From assembly GCF_014201805.1 (NCBI RefSeq), contig NZ_JACHFK010000008.1, forward strand, positions 124,001-188,000: a stretch of 64,000 nucleotides of DNA, given 5' to 3'. The notes under the pieces are model-generated. The model made no database searches. It saw only the letters and a list, made by a program, of their open reading frames with translations, and had not been told where the DNA came from. Positions 62,627-64,000 of this stretch are shown here, piece after piece. This DNA comes from Deinococcus metalli (GTDB taxonomy: Bacteria; Deinococcota; Deinococci; Deinococcales; Deinococcaceae). Both the position numbers and the translations under genes were made by a program. How positions within the stretch are numbered: the first letter of the stretch is position 1; every line of letters starts with the position of its first letter.

Positions 62627-63904
62627 TCAGTCCATCGCGAGGGCGAGTTCGGACTGGTGCACGTCCACGCCCAGGCCGCGCAGGCGCTCGGACAGGCGCT
62701 CGTAGCCGCGGTTGAGGTACTGCACGCCGTCGATCACGGTCTCGCCGTCGGCGGTCAGGGCGGCGATGATCAGGGCCGCGCCGGCCCGCAGGTCGGCGGC
62801 CTTCACGGGCGCCGCGTGCAGCCGCGCGCCCTGGATGACCTGGGTGTAGCCGCTGACGGTGATGTTGGCACCCATGCGGTGCATCTCCGCCACGTGCGTC
62901 AGGCGGTCCGGGTACACCGGGTCCTGCACGACGCTGGTGCCGGGCACCGTGGCGAGCAGGGCGCTCATCTGCGGTTGCAGGTCCGTGGGGAAGCCGGGGT
63001 AGCTCTGGGTGGTGATGTTCACGGGCCGCAGCTCACGGCCGCGGGCGTCCACGACCACGCTGGTGTCGCCCTCCTGCACGTCCACGCCCATCTCCTGCAA
63101 CTTGGCGCTCACGGCGCGCAGGTGATCCGGACGGATGTTCGTGAGTTCCACGCGGCTGCGCGTGGCGGCGGCCATGATCATGAAGGTGCCGGCCTCGATG
63201 CGGTCCGGGATCACGGTGTACGCCCCGCCGCGCAGGGCCGGGACGCCGCGGATCACCAGCGTGTTGGTGCCGGCGCCCTGGATGTCGGCGCCCAGGCTGT
63301 TCAGGAACTCGATCATGTCCACGACGTCGGTGTCGATGCTGGCGTTCTCCAGCGTGACCACGCCGTCACCCAGCACGCTCGCCAGGATGGCGTTGTGGGT
63401 GCCGCCGACCGTGAGCAGCTCGAAGATGAAGGTGCCGCTCAGGGACGCGCTGCGCCGGGCGTCGAAGTTGCCGCCGTCCTCGGTGATCTCGGCGCCCAGC
63501 GCCCTCAGGGCCTTGACGTGTTGGTCCACGGGGCGCGGACCCCACGCGCAGCCGCCGGGCATCGACACGGTGGCCTGCCCGGTGCGGGCCAGGATGGCGC
63601 CCAGCACGATGAACGACGCGCGCATCTTGCTCACCAGCGCGTAGGGCGCGTCGGTGTTCACGATCTCGGGCGTGTGCAGTTCCAGGCTGTTCTCGCCCAC
63701 CCACGCGTGCTGCGTGCCGAGGTGCTGCATCAGGTCGAGGATGGTCACGACGTCCGACAGGCGCGGAATGCCGTGCAGGGTGATCTTCTCACTGCTCAGG
63801 AGGCTCGCGACGATCACGGGCAGGGCCGCGTTCTTGCTGTGTTGGGCGGCGACCGTCCCGGCGAGCGGGCGGCCTCCCTTGATGTGCAGTGGAGTCAGTT
63901 GCAT
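62627..63904 (-). CDS. murA: UDP-N-acetylglucosamine 1-carboxyvinyltransferase
   Basis: A 425-residue enzyme for the first committed step of peptidoglycan synthesis, adding enolpyruvate from PEP to UDP-GlcNAc. HSKNAALPV with Lys24-Asn25 near the N-terminus, the fosfomycin-target Cys119 in MPGGCAWGPRPVDQH, and FPTDLQPQM are diagnostic. The start follows AAGGACC; an earlier start 57 nt upstream is unlikely. A TAACAT -10 lies at 63981-63976, and a small hairpin (GCACCT/AGGTGC, 63958-63975) follows in the leader. Confidence 0.96.
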   Translation of the reverse strand: MQLTPLHIKGGRPLAGTVAAQHSKNAALPVIVASLLSSEKITLHGIPRLSDVVTILDLMQHLGTQHAWVGENSLELHTPEIVNTDAPYALVSKMRASFIVLGAILARTGQATVSMPGGCAWGPRPVDQHVKALRALGAEITEDGGNFDARRSASLSGTFIFELLTVGGTHNAILASVLGDGVVTLENASIDTDVVDMIEFLNSLGADIQGAGTNTLVIRGVPALRGGAYTVIPDRIEAGTFMIMAAATRSRVELTNIRPDHLRAVSAKLQEMGVDVQEGDTSVVVDARGRELRPVNITTQSYPGFPTDLQPQMSALLATVPGTSVVQDPVYPDRLTHVAEMHRMGANITVSGYTQVIQGARLHAAPVKAADLRAGAALIIAALTADGETVIDGVQYLNRGYERLSERLRGLGVDVHQSELALAMD

Positions 63905-63957
63905 GGAGGTCCTTTTGGAAGCGGCGCGGCCGGCCGCGGGAGTACAGGGGAGGGCAC

Positions 63958-63981
63958 GCACCTGGGTGCAGGTGCATGTTA
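63958..63981 (-). promoter_or_regulatory. murA -10 box and leader hairpin
   Basis: Minus strand TAACAT (63981-63976) directly precedes a 6-bp hairpin GCACCT-GCACCC-AGGTGC (63975-63958). The -35 would lie near the window edge; not resolved. Confidence 0.4.
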
Positions 63982-64000
63982 CACACGATGCTCACTGTAC

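Overview
The window is high-GC DNA and looks like the chromosome of a Deinococcus species. I infer this from the very high GC content, the many start codons placed 5-7 nt after a TANNNT -10 box with no Shine-Dalgarno (leaderless transcripts, typical of Deinococcus), a copper CsoR with the C-H-H ligand set known from Thermus, and the overall gene content. No tRNA, rRNA, CRISPR array, prophage or transposase gene was found. The first gene (LacI-type) is cut by the left edge.

1-15.3 kb is one catabolic locus for plant arabinose polymers. A LacI-type regulator (partial), a sugar ABC importer without ATPase and a GH51 arabinofuranosidase lie on the minus strand. Facing away are araB-araD-araA, a secreted GH43 arabinanase, a polyol/sugar dehydrogenase, a GH127 beta-L-arabinofuranosidase and a GH2 glycosidase, all tightly coupled. 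The same 14-bp palindrome overlaps the promoters of both transcription directions and of the importer. The likely flow is: GH43 cuts outside, the importer takes up oligosaccharides, GH51/GH127/GH2 finish them in the cytoplasm, and AraA-AraB-AraD convert arabinose to xylulose 5-phosphate.

15.3-22 kb: a DinB-like protein, an MFS exporter with its MarR regulator, a secreted S53 peptidase, and the complete preQ0 block queF-queD-queE-queC. 22-27.3 kb: a second ATPase-less sugar importer followed by two Gfo/Idh/MocA oxidoreductases. 27.3-32.6 kb: a thioesterase, a MerR regulator, and a glycerophosphodiesterase with ugpB-ugpA-ugpE, a third ATPase-less importer.

32.7-39 kb handles metal and sulfur stress: CopA faces CopZ-DUF305-CsoR, then thioredoxin 2, then a CstR-like persulfide sensor facing a CstB-like persulfide dioxygenase-rhodanese. 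Both regulators have recognisable G/C-tract operators. 39-43 kb: hisF-hisIE, a response regulator and a DUF72 protein. 42.2-49.8 kb is nitrate assimilation: nirB-nirD-hemD facing narB-narK. 50-55 kb: a small secreted protein, an alpha/beta hydrolase, and pyrR-pyrB-pyrC with a readable PyrR attenuator, facing an Hsp20 gene. 55-64 kb: an unknown protein, a phosphatidylserine-decarboxylase-like protein lacking the pyruvoyl serine, a cyclophilin, an Lrp regulator facing alanine dehydrogenase, an MsbA-like ABC exporter, an aldo/keto reductase and murA.

Two copies of a roughly 135-bp structured repeat (about 15951-16090 and 62414-62549) sit directly at gene stop codons and are the least expected feature. 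Coordinates, motifs and hairpins were read by eye; family names come from motif recognition, not from a database search.
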